This document shows positions 26,041 through 36,550 of a stretch of 64,000 nt of DNA, piece after piece (position 1 is the first letter of the stretch; every line of letters begins with the position of its first letter). Position numbers and translations under genes: made by a program. Under the pieces are notes generated by a model, which saw only the letters and a program-made list of their open reading frames with translations, had not been told where the DNA came from and searched no databases. Origin of the DNA: Schistosoma haematobium (taxonomy: Eukaryota > Platyhelminthes > Trematoda > Strigeidida > Schistosomatidae); contig NC_067197.1 in the NCBI RefSeq assembly GCF_000699445.3, positions 35,075,809 to 35,139,808 on the forward strand, read 5' to 3'.

Positions 26041-26190
26041 GGCGAGACTATAATTTGTGGACGAATCAATCAGGTATAAGATAATAGATCTCGGATTTTA
26101 ATGCGAAAGCCTTTCATGCATTTGGCTAAATAAATTTCTGACATTACAGCTGATGTCAGTTCGTGATGAAAATTTAACTAAGGCAAATTC
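26041..26190 (-). mobile_element. Nested partial Merlin MITE end
   Basis: Matches, in reverse, the right-hand 150 bases of the MITE at 39383-39671 (ATCAATCAGGTATAA, GCTGATGTCAGTTCGTGATG). The other MITE end is missing. Confidence 0.7.
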
Positions 26191-26237
26191 GACATTTATT
26201 GCGAAATGGATAATAAAAGCACTAGTAACACTGGCTG

Positions 26238-26528
26238 AAGCCAGGTACTACAATATATACGGATGTTTGGAGAGCGTACAAACTCCTACATGGGCTTGGT
26301 TATGTGCATCGTGTCGTTATCCACAAGTAGCATTTTGTGCACTCAACAACCGGAGTGGACATAACCAATATTGAAACTATGTGGCTGAAAGAGTATTTGA
26401 GACTTTATGGTGGCTCCAGAGGCCGACTATTCTGTAGCCGTTTGGGTGATTTCCTCTACCACCTGCATTACGATTTTAGAACCTATGAACTTCTTTTTAA
26501 CCTTGACAAGCTTTTGAATCACTTGTGA
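26238..26528 (+). pseudogene. Merlin (IS1016-like) transposase C-terminal remnant
   Basis: The frame reads TIYTDVWRAYKLLHGLGYVH, then IHK-stop-HFVHSTTGVDITNIETMWLK and FLYHLHYDFRTYELLF to TGA 26526-26528. TDxWxAY, the histidine cluster, GVxxxxIExxW and a C-terminal FxWR-like region are the catalytic signature of Merlin/IS1595-type DDE transposases. One in-frame TAG at 26328; no N-terminal half. Confidence 0.85.
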
Positions 26529-26669
26529 GAATTGTATCCACTTTATTTCCTTGGTTTTGTATAAATATTTTTACTCCATACTGACTGTTTTCCGATTGGC
26601 TAATATTTCTGAGGGTCACTTGAGATTCATTCAAAGGTCATCCATAAATTAGAGTCTCGCCGCTTGAAC

Positions 26670-27330
26670 TTCTTTCTCTATTTATTCCACCATTGAAGTT
26701 ACAGCTGGGAGTTATCCATTTAGTTCATAGACTTACCATTAAACGAAATGCCTTTTCAGCTCATACTTCTCTTCAATTTCTATTGACATTTGGATATAAA
26801 CAATTTACTTAGCAATTCGACGTTTTGTAGCAAGTGAATTATGCTTTTCTCACTGAAATTATTCGTACAGAAGTCGACAATTAGGGTCTTCATTTGACAA
26901 GTTCATCGTTTCCTTGAGATCATTTTCTCTATTACAATTGTTTTGTTGATGTAGTTTAACAGCTATTAAACTATTCAGCTTAAAAATCCTTCTTATATTT
27001 ACGAAATTAACTACCACCAACAATACACATATTTTTTCTGCGGAAATATTGATTTCATCGTTTCTTTTATCAAATGACGGTATAAATCACTCACTTGATT
27101 ATTGAAAAAGTTTCCGGTTGAATTGAGACATTATAAAAACTTGTTTAATCTTAATTATCGCCAATATAATCAAATATTATTTCTTGGTTAACAGTTCACT
27201 TATAACAATCTATCTGTTAATTGTCTGTGGGATTTATCAAACTGATTTCTTAATTGTTTACTGTTTTTGGTTAATAGTAAATCCGCTTACACTTTAACGA
27301 CATGATCGATGTGATCTTGTACAGCGAAAG
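26670..27330. other. Intergenic AT-rich sequence
   Basis: Nothing recognised. Confidence 0.5.
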
Positions 27331-27335
27331 CATTT

Positions 27336-27696
27336 TGTTGTAACGGATGGATTGCACGGTCAGATGCGCAGCGTTTTATTGATCGATTCAGTGACACGTA
27401 AAACTCGTAAGGACGACCTAGAGTCCCGATTGGTCCCACTCCCCCTGTCTAGCCCAGCCAGTTGAGTCTAGAACGCAAGTCACAGCCTCTGAGTTACGAA
27501 TCGTTATATTTCAAACATACTCTGTTTATATACCAACCAAACAGACCACATCGTACCATAAAAATAGAAAACAACATCTGTACAATATTTAACGAGTGAA
27601 ATAAATAATGGCCAATAGGGAATGCCCATTTAGAGTCCAAGGACATCATTAGACTTAACATGATAATGATTGGTATATTCCTCGGCATCCCTAACA
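27336..27696 (-). mobile_element. Solo LTR, 361 bp, with TSD
   Basis: TG...CA borders and a perfect 5-bp duplication CATTT (27331-27335, 27697-27701). The interior shares AGTTGAGTCTAGAACGCAAG, TTCAAACATACTCTGTTTAT and CAGACCACATCGTACCATAA with the other LTR copies, so it is a diverged member of the same family. No internal region follows. Confidence 0.85.
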
Positions 27697-27701
27697 CATT
27701 T

Positions 27702-28783
27702 ACTGACTAATGTGAAAATAAATCGATACTTTGTTTTTGTATCAGACTTTTTTCTCAATATTAACACTTTTTCCCTTTCTGTCCATTGTCTAGTTCTGTG
27801 ATTAGCATGTTTTTTTTGCGGAAAAACTGTTCTGTGTTATTATACTTGGTAGGGTGCATATTTATTTTATCTTGTAATCTATTATCATTCACCTTTTTGT
27901 TATAACTCTTGGTTTTACTTCGTCTAATGTTGTAATTGTTGTGTTTCCACGTTTAGACATATGGGACGTTAATTTACCATAGATGAATATCTACACTAGA
28001 TTCCCTCCCAGTGTCTATTCTACAGGACGTCAACACAATTCAGATCAAGAACATGTGGTTAGCCTAACTACAACGTAAATTTATTTCCAAACCAAAACCC
28101 GACACAATTCAACAACAATGAACAACCAATAATAAGTGAGTGACAACAATAATAATAAGGATAGGGTAATGTATAATTCATCTAACACCTGTCAGACTAT
28201 CTACATGTCTATTTAAGGAGACAACCAACCATTATCATTCTCGCCCACACATCAGTTTTCTTTATTTGTTCTAAATACAAATGTTGAACAGTTGTCATAC
28301 CAGATCATAACAATTGATAGGATAATTTGTTACTACTGAAATAACAAATCAGTAACCGTTGTGTTTTTCCCCTAACGTAATAAAGCTGTTCGTAGTGGTT
28401 CATGGTGTTTAGCCTTTGGTCTTCCTTTTATTATCATTATTTTTTTTAATAGATAATCCTAGTTTCCTAAACTTCTATAATGAGAAACCTGTAATGATTA
28501 ATTTTTTTCCACCCGGTTATTTTTAAGCAAACAACTAGATATGTTATTGAAATCATGATTGATAACCATTAAAAGCCAGGAATCACTGGATAGGTGTTTC
28601 ATCATTTCAGTAACGTTCAAAAACCTCTATAATGAAGACCAGTTATGCCCTCAGATAATTATTTCAACAACTTTGTTGGGTTTCAAGAATAACTTCCCTA
28701 TTTGTTTAAGCCAATTAAAACATGAATAAAAAGACTAAAACTATGAATAACTTTTAGCGAAATGCAATAAAAAAACGGTATTA
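27702..28783. other. Intergenic AT-rich sequence
   Basis: I see nothing I can name. Confidence 0.5.
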
Positions 28784-28788
28784 ATTAT

Positions 28789-29308
28789 CGCTGTGACTTT
28801 ATGTCCGGCCTTTATCACGTGATTTATCCACCAATCAAAATACGACTTATGTAATCTTCGCACTGTGCCAAACCAATGACGTTCGACCGGTATGAGCAGC
28901 CTAGCGTCCTTATTGGTCCCAGGCCCGCCTATCCCGCCCACTTGAGTCCAGAACACCAAATACCAGCTTCCAATGTGCGAATCGAATAATTTATTTCAGA
29001 CATACTGGGTTTATATATCAATCAAATAGACCGCAACGCACCATAAAATAGGAAATAACATTTGTACACAATAAAGCCAAAAAGTGACTGTGAACGTGGT
29101 AGGCAGTAGTTAATAAACTGAACATAGCTTAAGAACCGTAAATCGTACAATAATAAATTATAGGTCAAAATAAAGCTTATAATAAGAGGAATATAAATAT
29201 ACATAATCCACTTATTGAATAGTTATACCATATGAATGTATAGATAATATTAGTCAATTAATATGTCTCAGAAGTTACTCGTGATTTAATCTTAGCTCGG
29301 ATATAACA
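28789..29308 (-). mobile_element. Solo LTR, 520 bp, with TSD
   Basis: Reverse complement of the LTR at 38845-39359. Ends GGATATAACA (reverse TGTTATATCC); 5-bp duplication ATTAT on both sides (28784-28788, 29309-29313). The terminal TG at the other end has mutated to CG. Confidence 0.9.
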
Positions 29309-29449
29309 ATTATGTATTCAATTGGTTTTTAGACTTTAAATCCACATTTTAATAATTTTGTAATACAAATTAATTTCACGATCTATCAAACGTATTTGTC
29401 TAGTTATTTTAAAACTACAATTATCAGTTGCATTCCTGAATATCAATCG

Positions 29450-29700
29450 AGAGATTCAAACAAACAATACAAAAATGAATTTAAACTTTACTTCATTGCA
29501 CAAGCAAGTGGTTATCAGGACTAAGTGAACAATGCGATGACGTTTAAGAGAGAACGGTACTATGTTCGAGTTTCATAGTGAACATCAACTCTGGAATGCA
29601 GGTACATCCAGCTGATAAGTCCCATATAGGATGAAACGCGTGTCCTGGATTCCACTGTTAGACACCATCCATATTTGATTATAATAAATGTTTTGCGTTA
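29450..29700 (+). mobile_element. Sm-alpha-like SINE
   Basis: B-box-like TATGTTCGAGTTT near 29560, then a hammerhead domain at 29606-29650 and the tail TTCCACTG...TTTGATTATAAT also present at 10845-11125 and 45655-45850. The upstream A-box region is decayed. Confidence 0.75.
29606..29650 (+). ncRNA. Sm-alpha hammerhead ribozyme, one core mutation
   Basis: Stem I ATCCAG/CTGGAT (6 bp), core CTGATAA (G8 of CTGATGA changed to A), stem II GTCC/GGAT with loop CATATA, GAAA, palindrome-like stem III ACGCGTGT and cleavage base C29644. Loss of G8 predicts little or no activity. Confidence 0.8.
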
Positions 29701-30700
29701 GATTCGTTATGACAAAGTAATTATATATATGAATTCTAAAAAGCCTACAACTTATCATCATACTGAAGTTCATAAGATACAGGAGATAACGTCACTATGG
29801 TTGGAAGATTTCTCCCTTGTTTATTCTCTGGATCAAACAAGAGCAGGATATATTAGAATTCATACTATAAACCTATTATGCTCTGCGGTAATGGCCGAAA
29901 ACCTTTACGGTTGAAGTTGAAACACCCAACAATAATTGTTTTTAAAATAGTTACAAATGTGATAAACGTTAAAATGAAATTTATAGTATTATTGTATGTT
30001 TTGTGCTGTACATTCTTTATTGTCTTCAAACATATAGTATTGAATAGGGTCATTATTATTATAATTACTGTTACACAACTTCTTTGAAAGATTATGTATT
30101 AATCTTATGAGGATAGTCTCACTCTGGAAGTAATCAACACTATCAAACAAACATCTTAAACGATTTAGAATTCAGAATCATTATTTATGTTAGATCTGTG
30201 TTACTTTCGTATTATTCAACTGAAGTTTATGTGAAATTCAGAAATTTGCTACTAGTATAGACTGTTGTTTGACATAATGCTATTATCAAGATATGTGAAT
30301 TAATCAGGAAATGGTGTATGGAAGTTGTTCATTTTGAGATAAGTTGTCATCACAGACTTATGTTTACTGGAGATACTTTTCAAACGAGGGAGCAGCTATC
30401 GTCACTCGTGCACACCGATCGACGCACCCAAACTAACAATAGGGTACGGACAGACATTATCTATTATATTCAATAATAGTTCAGCAATATAAATAATTAT
30501 CTGAAGTCGAAAATTCAGAGCATTAGATTAAACCAATAGTTTGATCTTCTCTGTAAGAGATGCACGTTTCAACATAGATTTCTTGCATATTCGTAAGTAT
30601 TCACTGCCGAGGCGTCCCTAAACTGTCCAGTACTCACAAAATATTTAGTTATCTTTCATCTGATGTCATTCCACAATGTTACGAAACTTTTAGTTTTATA
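29700..30700. other. Intergenic AT-rich sequence
   Basis: Nothing recognised. Confidence 0.5.
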
Positions 30701-30712
30701 AACTATTCTTTG

Positions 30713-30817
30713 AATAAGAAAGAAAGATTAGTTCAGCGAAGAGTTCTCTTTTCGGCGAATTCATTTTCAAAGCTGTACAATCGCAAATATATATACTTAT
30801 TTTTACAGGGTGATAAT
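30713..30817. repeat. Left arm of 105-bp inverted repeat
   Basis: Perfect reverse complement of 32396-32500. Confidence 0.97.
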
Positions 30818-31119
30818 AATACTGATAATAAACTTGTGATATACATGGTGACAGTGAGGTTAAATAAACAAAGGTATTAGAAAAATTTTTTAAAAAACAA
30901 GGAAAGTTTGATAGTAAATGACTTAGATATTCATCGGGTAAGAGTAGCTCAGCATGATAAAATAACATAAAATGTTGAAACAGAGATGAAATGTGATCGG
31001 AATGATCGTTGAAATAAAAACAAACCGGTTGGGGGTACAAGATTTGAAGGGAAGATGGAAGGTGAAGCAGGTGGCTGTAAAGGAACAAGAGTAATGAGAA
31101 AGAGAAAAATTTTAATACA

Positions 31120-31623
31120 TTAAGACCATGGTAAAAGAAGAGGTTGTACCAGTCTCTTTTGTACACATAATTCTGGTTTTTCAAAATGTATGGCTATTGC
31201 CTCGGCAATGCAAAGAAGATGTAGTCTAATTGTCTTAGGAAGGCTTCTACTTACCTTGTAGATGACTTTGAACGCAGAGTCTGTCTTGATTGAGTGACCT
31301 GTATTCACAAGGTGTTCGATTATAGAACTTCTTATTGAGCCGTTGCCTCCTCTTTTTAGCCACGCCGGACAATGTTCCTGAATTCTTTTGGATAAAGTAC
31401 GCATCGAACGACCTATATACCTAGCTCCACAAGAGCAGATAAATTGGTAAATGCACAGTGAGTTGGTCAGATGCGATAATTTATCTTTCAGATTATTGGT
31501 GAACAGTGATCGACTGGAGAATAATATTCGCAATGTTGCTGCGAAGAATGTTCTTTTTAAAGAATCCGAAATTCTCCTCTTTAAGATATATGCGGCTCTG
31601 CCACCTTTGAAGTCGATGTTCAT
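31120..31623 (-). CDS. Penelope-type GIY-YIG endonuclease domain
   Basis: Open frame of 167 residues with IYQFICSCGARYIGRS, then RTLSKRIQEH and AEAIAIHFEKPELCVQ. These match the GIY-YIG nuclease of Penelope-like retroelements: the YIG tyrosine/glycine block, an arginine in RTLxxRIxEH, and a late glutamate. It would nick target DNA for reverse transcription. The frame continues upstream only with stops (KPKMPKP-stop), and no RT is joined, so it cannot be autonomous. Confidence 0.85.
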   Translation of the reverse strand: MNIDFKGGRAAYILKRRISDSLKRTFFAATLRILFSSRSLFTNNLKDKLSHLTNSLCIYQFICSCGARYIGRSMRTLSKRIQEHCPAWLKRGGNGSIRSSIIEHLVNTGHSIKTDSAFKVIYKVSRSLPKTIRLHLLCIAEAIAIHFEKPELCVQKRLVQPLLLPWS

Positions 31624-31939
31624 GTATAAAATTTCCTTTTCTACTGTAATTGTTTATGGTTTTGGCATTTTCGGCTTCATGTTCTTATCAATGAATGTAG
31701 GAGGATATCCGTTTTTGATAAGAATTTCTTTTAAAAGGCTCAATTCTTCCTCTATCACCTGCTCTTGTGGAGCCAATTACAACAGTTCAACGTCCCTTAG
31801 AATTCAGTGACATTTTAATCAACGTTGGACAATACTGAAAACCATTTTAAGATTTAAGGGTGTGTAATTAAATACTAGAGTACGTAAATTCTAGTATCTC
31901 AGAAGTTCTGAGAAACGGGTGCGTACCTTCATGTGATTA

Positions 31940-32371
31940 ATGTTCATGCTTTCTGAGCATCTTCTTGTTGCTGTGTTCCTGTATTCTTTAAATCTCACAC
32001 GTTCACCATCTCTTAATTTCTATATCAAAGGTTTTCCTAATAAAACACGCCCTTCAGTTTCTAGTAATCAAGACTTAGTTCAGCATGAGGTGTTTCAGAG
32101 GTCAATGTTCCTGATGGAAATTATTCCAACCAAGTATATCCTGGAATGGTCTCCAGAATTCTCTTTTATACATACATTTGCGCAGCAAGATGATTTCAGT
32201 ATTCGTTATAACAACGTTACCAGGAGATCCATAAACTTCCTTTACTGTCATAAGATCCTTGTCAATCCATATGAAAATAGTTTATTGTTACATCTATATG
32301 TGTTGGGAAACTCAAGTATCAGTACAGTGTTAAGGATGCTGGAAGATAACCAGATCTCTATAGAATTATGA
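31940..32371 (+). CDS. Unrecognised 143-residue ORF inside the inverted-repeat element
   Basis: An open frame opposite to the endonuclease, with no domain I recognise. Its position inside the element and AT-rich composition make chance possible, though its length is above the local background. Confidence 0.25.
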   Translation: MFMLSEHLLVAVFLYSLNLTRSPSLNFYIKGFPNKTRPSVSSNQDLVQHEVFQRSMFLMEIIPTKYILEWSPEFSFIHTFAQQDDFSIRYNNVTRRSINFLYCHKILVNPYENSLLLHLYVLGNSSISTVLRMLEDNQISIEL

Positions 32372-32395
32372 GTAATTAAAGTCAACTTGACTAAA

Positions 32396-32500
32396 ATTAT
32401 CACCCTGTAAAAATAAGTATATATATTTGCGATTGTACAGCTTTGAAAATGAATTCGCCGAAAAGAGAACTCTTCGCTGAACTAATCTTTCTTTCTTATT
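32396..32500. repeat. Right arm of 105-bp inverted repeat
   Basis: Perfect reverse complement of 30713-30817. Confidence 0.97.
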
Positions 32501-32884
32501 TAATGTCATAATGGGTGTATTCCGTTTATTCTTTGAATGTTAAATGGTTTCATTTATTTCATAGACTTTATGTGTGAAATCATCGTAACCAATGTAACAT
32601 TTTTAAAAAAAGGAGCAAATTAGAGTTTAGTTGATTTTATAGTTTAACAAGTATTTCATTTATTAAAGTTGACAATCAGTAACATGTTATTTCCAATTAT
32701 TGTTAAAATATTATTATGATCATGAAAACTTGTCAATAAAAATAATGTATTTTATCATTTAATTCATAAACAATGTTATATAATTAGAACATAAAAGGTA
32801 TATGGTAAACAGAATGAATATTAATTCATAATAAACAATATTTACAACGATTCTGTATATGGATCTATTATAAACGTTAATTAC

Positions 32885-32931
<47 letters not shown>

Positions 32932-32974
32932 TCTTTTAAATTGATAACAACATTAACGTCTAACAAATAATTAT
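32501..32974. other. Intergenic AT-rich sequence with (TA)n
   Basis: Contains only a (TA)n tract at 32887-32931. Confidence 0.55.
32887..32931. repeat. (TA)n microsatellite
   Basis: About 22 TA units. Confidence 0.96.
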
Positions 32975-33091
32975 CATTAGAATGAGTGTTTGTGGAGATT
33001 GTAGCTGAATTCATGAATCAGTATTATCTAGACCACCACTGAGAACATGGAAACAGTAGGCGGCCGCTTCGTCCTAGTGTAGGACTCTTCA
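32975..33091 (-). mobile_element. SINE family B, left piece (split by LINE)
   Basis: TTTGTGGAGATT, TAGACCACCACTGAG and CGGCCGCTTCGTCCTAGTG match the tail of family B on the minus strand. It continues at 36551 after the LINE; the base run GGACTCTTCA is duplicated at both junctions. Confidence 0.85.
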
Positions 33092-33775
33092 CCCGACTGT
33101 AACTACTACCTTGACGTGCTGGTCAGGCTTGCCTACCGTGATGACCCAACCGAGTTATATTGGCTGGAACGTATGTTCCTGTAGGTTCTACCGTGCCAGA
33201 CAGGTCGAATGGAGAACGGTAAGACTAAAAGCAGCAACTCAAGGTCTGGGGTCGATGTCCTACTGCTGACTGTAGAGGGGTGTGACAGCAGTAAGGCATT
33301 TCCTTCAGGCAACCAGCATCCGTAGTGATGCTGCCTTCTTGCAAGGAAGGAAAGGGTTAGAAAAGGTCGACCCAAAAAATATCACACCTCACCTTACCTC
33401 ACCGATTTCCGTCTTCGGCGGTAAGGCTCTTTGAAGAACGGAGCTGACATATTAAAAACCTCCCACAAAAAAGCCGTGCGCAACAAGCCTCAAGCAGTTG
33501 TTACTTGGGTTCTGCGGTCACGCTCCCAGGTCGTTAAGACCAACACTAATCCAATTTCCTTGTCAGGTTCCTCAAGAAATACCCTTCCACGGTATGGGCA
33601 GCCGGGAAGTGATATCAGCCCTCTTACCAGTAACAGCACACGAGGCCAAGTCGGTCACATTCAAATCCCTCCTACACCTCCAAACAAATCTCTTATCTTT
33701 ACGACTAACTCTTCTTATGTCCCTTTATCACCTCGCACCGCTAGGGCAAACGATTCGAGTACACGGAACGTTATT

Positions 33776-34447
33776 CCTGGTCTCCTGAAACCACACTCTA
33801 AGCTACACGTAGGAGCTTTCAACGTCCGAACACTGTGCCAAATAGGACAACAGGCTTCCTTAGCAAGGAATTTAGAATCTCGCGCCATCGATGTGTGCTG
33901 CGTCTCCGAAATGCGCATACAGGATCCGACTAGTGTTATTCATTTTACCTCACCATGTCAAAGTAACGAAGCAATTCGATTTACGCTTCTTGTATCTAGA
34001 AGTTGAGGTGCTGCTTCTTGTGGCCTCGCCGGCGTAGGTATGGTATTGAGTCCTAGGGCAGAACTAGCTCTCTTAGACTGGATCCCAGTAGACAGTCGTT
34101 TGTGCACTGTCCGACTAAACGGAACAGTAAGGACTCGGAAATATAGGGACACTCGCCGTCGCCTCTTCGTCGTCTCTGCCTACTCTCCCACTGACTGCAG
34201 CTCAAACGATGTAAAAGATATGTTTTACAGAAAGCTTTCCGACCTTCTTCGAAAAGGTAAGGGCTCTGATGTAGTAATAGTGGCTGGGGACTTTAATGCT
34301 CAAATAGGTAAACTAAGCGAAAGGGAGAGACTCTTGGGTGGATCTTATGGTGTCGTGGCTCAAAGAACAGATAATGTCAATGTCTATGCTCGGATAACCG
34401 CCTGTTTCTTGCAAACACTAACAGCCACCGATGGAGGGGCTGGATAG
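33776..34447 (+). pseudogene. LINE endonuclease domain
   Basis: KLHVGAFNVRTLCQIG and IDVCCVSEMRIQD (E of the catalytic site), a stop near 34003, then LFVVSAYSPTD and VVIVAGDFNAQIG (GDFN motif) in the same frame. The frame is lost after 34440. Confidence 0.88.
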
Positions 34448-34729
34448 AAGACTGCCTCTCATTCTGGAGCACATGATTAGACTCAGATCATGCTCTACGT
34501 CTTACTGGACGTAGGAAAGTTGATGCAAGGAAACCCCTTAGGGTCCTACGTAATGGTATTAGGAACCCGACTGTTAGAGAAACTATCTCAGAAAAAGATA
34601 AACATATAATGCATTCTCAATCCAGGAGATTGGATCGATGGGGAGAACGCTTTAGGGATCAGTTCAACTGACCTTCAGCCACACTTCGGTTTCCTACGAT
34701 CTCCAGTCAACCTGAATGGCAAGTTAGTG

Positions 34730-36286
34730 TAAGTCCTCTGACTCTTGAAAAAGCCATAGGATATCTGAAGCGGGGGAGAGCAGCAGGCCCTGACAGGTTT
34801 ACTCCTGAGATTTTTAAGGATGGTGGTCCAGCAATAGCAGTGAGATTAACTGAGGTCTTAGGTAGAATTTGGGAACTGGACGTAATCCCATCTGGCTGGT
34901 CTCAATCACTGATTGTGCCAGTCTATAAGAAAGGACAAAAGTGCTCTTGTGACAAACACAGAGGAATCAGTTTGACTAATATAGTGTCTAAAATATTAGC
35001 TTCAATAATACTTCGACGCCAAACTAAAGCTCGTGAAGAGCAGACTAGAGAAAATCAGGCTGGTTTTCGACCTGGACGTGGTTGTATAGACCAGATATTC
35101 ACACTACGTCAGGTTCTAGAACACAGACACACGTTCAGACGCCCCACAATGGTAGTATTTCTCGACCTTAAGGCGGCATTCGACTCTGTTGATCGTGATG
35201 TTCTATGGCTGTGTTTGTCACTGAAAGGAGTACCAAAGAAGTACATTAACCTTATAAAGGCTCTCTACTCGAACACAACTGGTCTAGTGAGAGCTTATGG
35301 CGAACTGTCATCAGAATTGACTACCTCAAGTGGTGTTCGTCAGGGCTGCCCACTCTCTCCATTCTTGTTCAACTTTGTCGTTGACGTGATTTTGGAGATA
35401 ACGCTTTTCTCATCTAAATTTCCAGGGGTTGAACTTCTATTAGGGGATTCACTTGTTGACTTAGAATATGCCGAAGACACTGACAAAATGCAGTCTTTTG
35501 ACCATTATTGGCAACAATGCAAGCATGTTCGGGATGCGATTCTCTCCCTCGAAATGCAAAATGTTGCTTCAGGATTGGGTTGCATCGACACTCGAACTAG
35601 TGATAGGGAGTGAAGTAGTTGAGCGTGTCGATCGCTTCACTTATCTTGGAAGTCGCATCAGCCCTTGTGGTCTGGTGTGTGATGAAGTCTCAGCACGGAT
35701 ACAGAAGGCTTGACTAGCTTTTGCCAACTTGCGCTATTTATAGCGTAGGCGAGATATTTGTCTACCAAACAAAGGAAGGGTTTACTGCGCAGCAGTTCGT
35801 TCCGTCCTACTTTATGGCAGTGAAATATGGCAGGTAAGAGTACAGGATATTCGTAGGTTACTGGCATTAGATCATAGATGCCTTCGAAACATTGCTCGTA
35901 TATCCTGGGACCACCGAGTAAGTAATGCAGTTGTTAGGAAACGGGTACTGGGTGAGGATGGCAAATCAGTTGATGAAGTAGTGAGACTTCATCAGTTGAG
36001 ATGGCTGGGACACGTGTTACGTATGCCCAACCACCAACTGCCTCGATGTGCGATGTTTTATGGTGTAGTAGTAGGTTGGAAGAAAGCTAGGGGCGGCCAG
36101 ACCAAAACATGGCACAAGTCCATGAAGTCACTGATGAGTGGACTGAGTCATGTTGGTAGGTGTAGACTACCTGGTTGGGGACCGCGAGATGATAGCAATC
36201 GATGGTTAGAGACGTTGAGTGACATGGCTCAAAATCGTTTGCAATGGCGCAGGTGCATCCACTCTTTGTGTCCTCCCAAATTCTAA
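34730..36286 (+). pseudogene. LINE reverse transcriptase and C-terminal region
   Basis: LKRGRAAGPDRFTPE, YKKGQKCSCDKHRGISL, QAGFRPGRGCIDQIF, VVFLDLKAAFDSVDR, SSGVRQGCPLSPFLFN and LEYAEDT. The last is the catalytic YADD box with the first aspartate changed to glutamate, so polymerase activity should be lost. After a frameshift near 35500: FTYLGSRISPCG, then RLHQLRWLGHVLRMP to the stop after RRCIHSLCPPKF. Confidence 0.9.
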
Positions 36287-36504
36287 TCTTCTGAATTCTT
36301 CATGTCCCTCTTTTTTCTCTTTCCAAATTTATTTCACTGTATTATACTCTTTAAATAACATCTTCAAACCCTAATGTTTCTGATTACTGCTTATACTCTT
36401 AACACCTCTACCACTACGGGATTTCAGTCGACAATTGTATTTGTGTGATAATGTGGTGTGGCAACTCGAACTGATGTACGTACGTACGAAGTTCCATTTT
36501 GTTA

Positions 36505-36548
36505 CTGACTGACTGACTGACTGACTGACTGACTGACTGACTGACTGA
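36505..36548. repeat. (GACT)n tail of the LINE
   Basis: About ten ACTG units close the LINE 3' end directly before the duplicated target site. Confidence 0.93.
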
Positions 36549-36550
36549 TG

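Larger units (their letters stand above)
25890..26661 (+). mobile_element. Merlin DNA transposon, decayed
   Basis: Flanked by a perfect 8-bp duplication GCTTGAAC (25882-25889, 26662-26669). Ends are inverted: GGTGAGACCCTAATTTGTGG and the complement of CCATAAATTAGAGTCTCGCC. It carries an IS1016-like transposase remnant. A second, internal terminus GGCGAGACTATAATTTGTGG starts at 26041 and is followed by about 150 bases of MITE sequence, so a partial MITE is nested inside. 8-bp duplications and GG-starting ends fit the Merlin superfamily. Confidence 0.88.
30713..32500 (-). mobile_element. Penelope-like element bounded by 105-bp perfect inverted repeats
   Basis: 30713-30817 and 32396-32500 are exact inverted repeats (105 of 105). 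Between them the minus strand encodes a GIY-YIG endonuclease (31120-31623) preceded by a linker reading EEELSLLKEILIKNGYPPTF. The RT core is absent: only about 570 bases remain upstream of the linker. A 12-bp match TATTCTTTGAAT at 30704-30715 and 32528-32539 may be the target duplication, leaving 27 bases outside the right arm. Inverted terminal repeats are known for Penelope elements. Confidence 0.75.
33092..36550 (+). mobile_element. Nearly full-length non-LTR retrotransposon (LINE) with 10-bp TSD
   Basis: Flanked by GGACTCTTCA at 33082-33091 and 36551-36560, inside SINE family B. A 5' UTR of about 650 bases precedes an AP-type endonuclease, a reverse transcriptase and a C-terminal region, then a 3' UTR and a (GACT)n tail. 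The reading frame is broken by stops and frameshifts. The domain order and the WLGHVLRMPNHQLPR and DMAQNRLQWRRC C-terminus are typical of schistosome RTE-like elements; the exact family name is not assigned. Confidence 0.92.

Noticed and set aside
30696..31184. 162-residue minus-strand frame downstream of the GIY-YIG domain
   Set aside because: It overlaps the endonuclease frame and runs through the T-rich 3' UTR and the inverted repeat; no domain, biased towards Leu/Phe/Ser as expected from composition.
31120..31623. Homing endonuclease or UvrC-like GIY-YIG gene
   Set aside because: The IYQFICSCGARYIGRS context, the LLKEILIKNGYP linker upstream and the terminal inverted repeats fit a Penelope-like element better.
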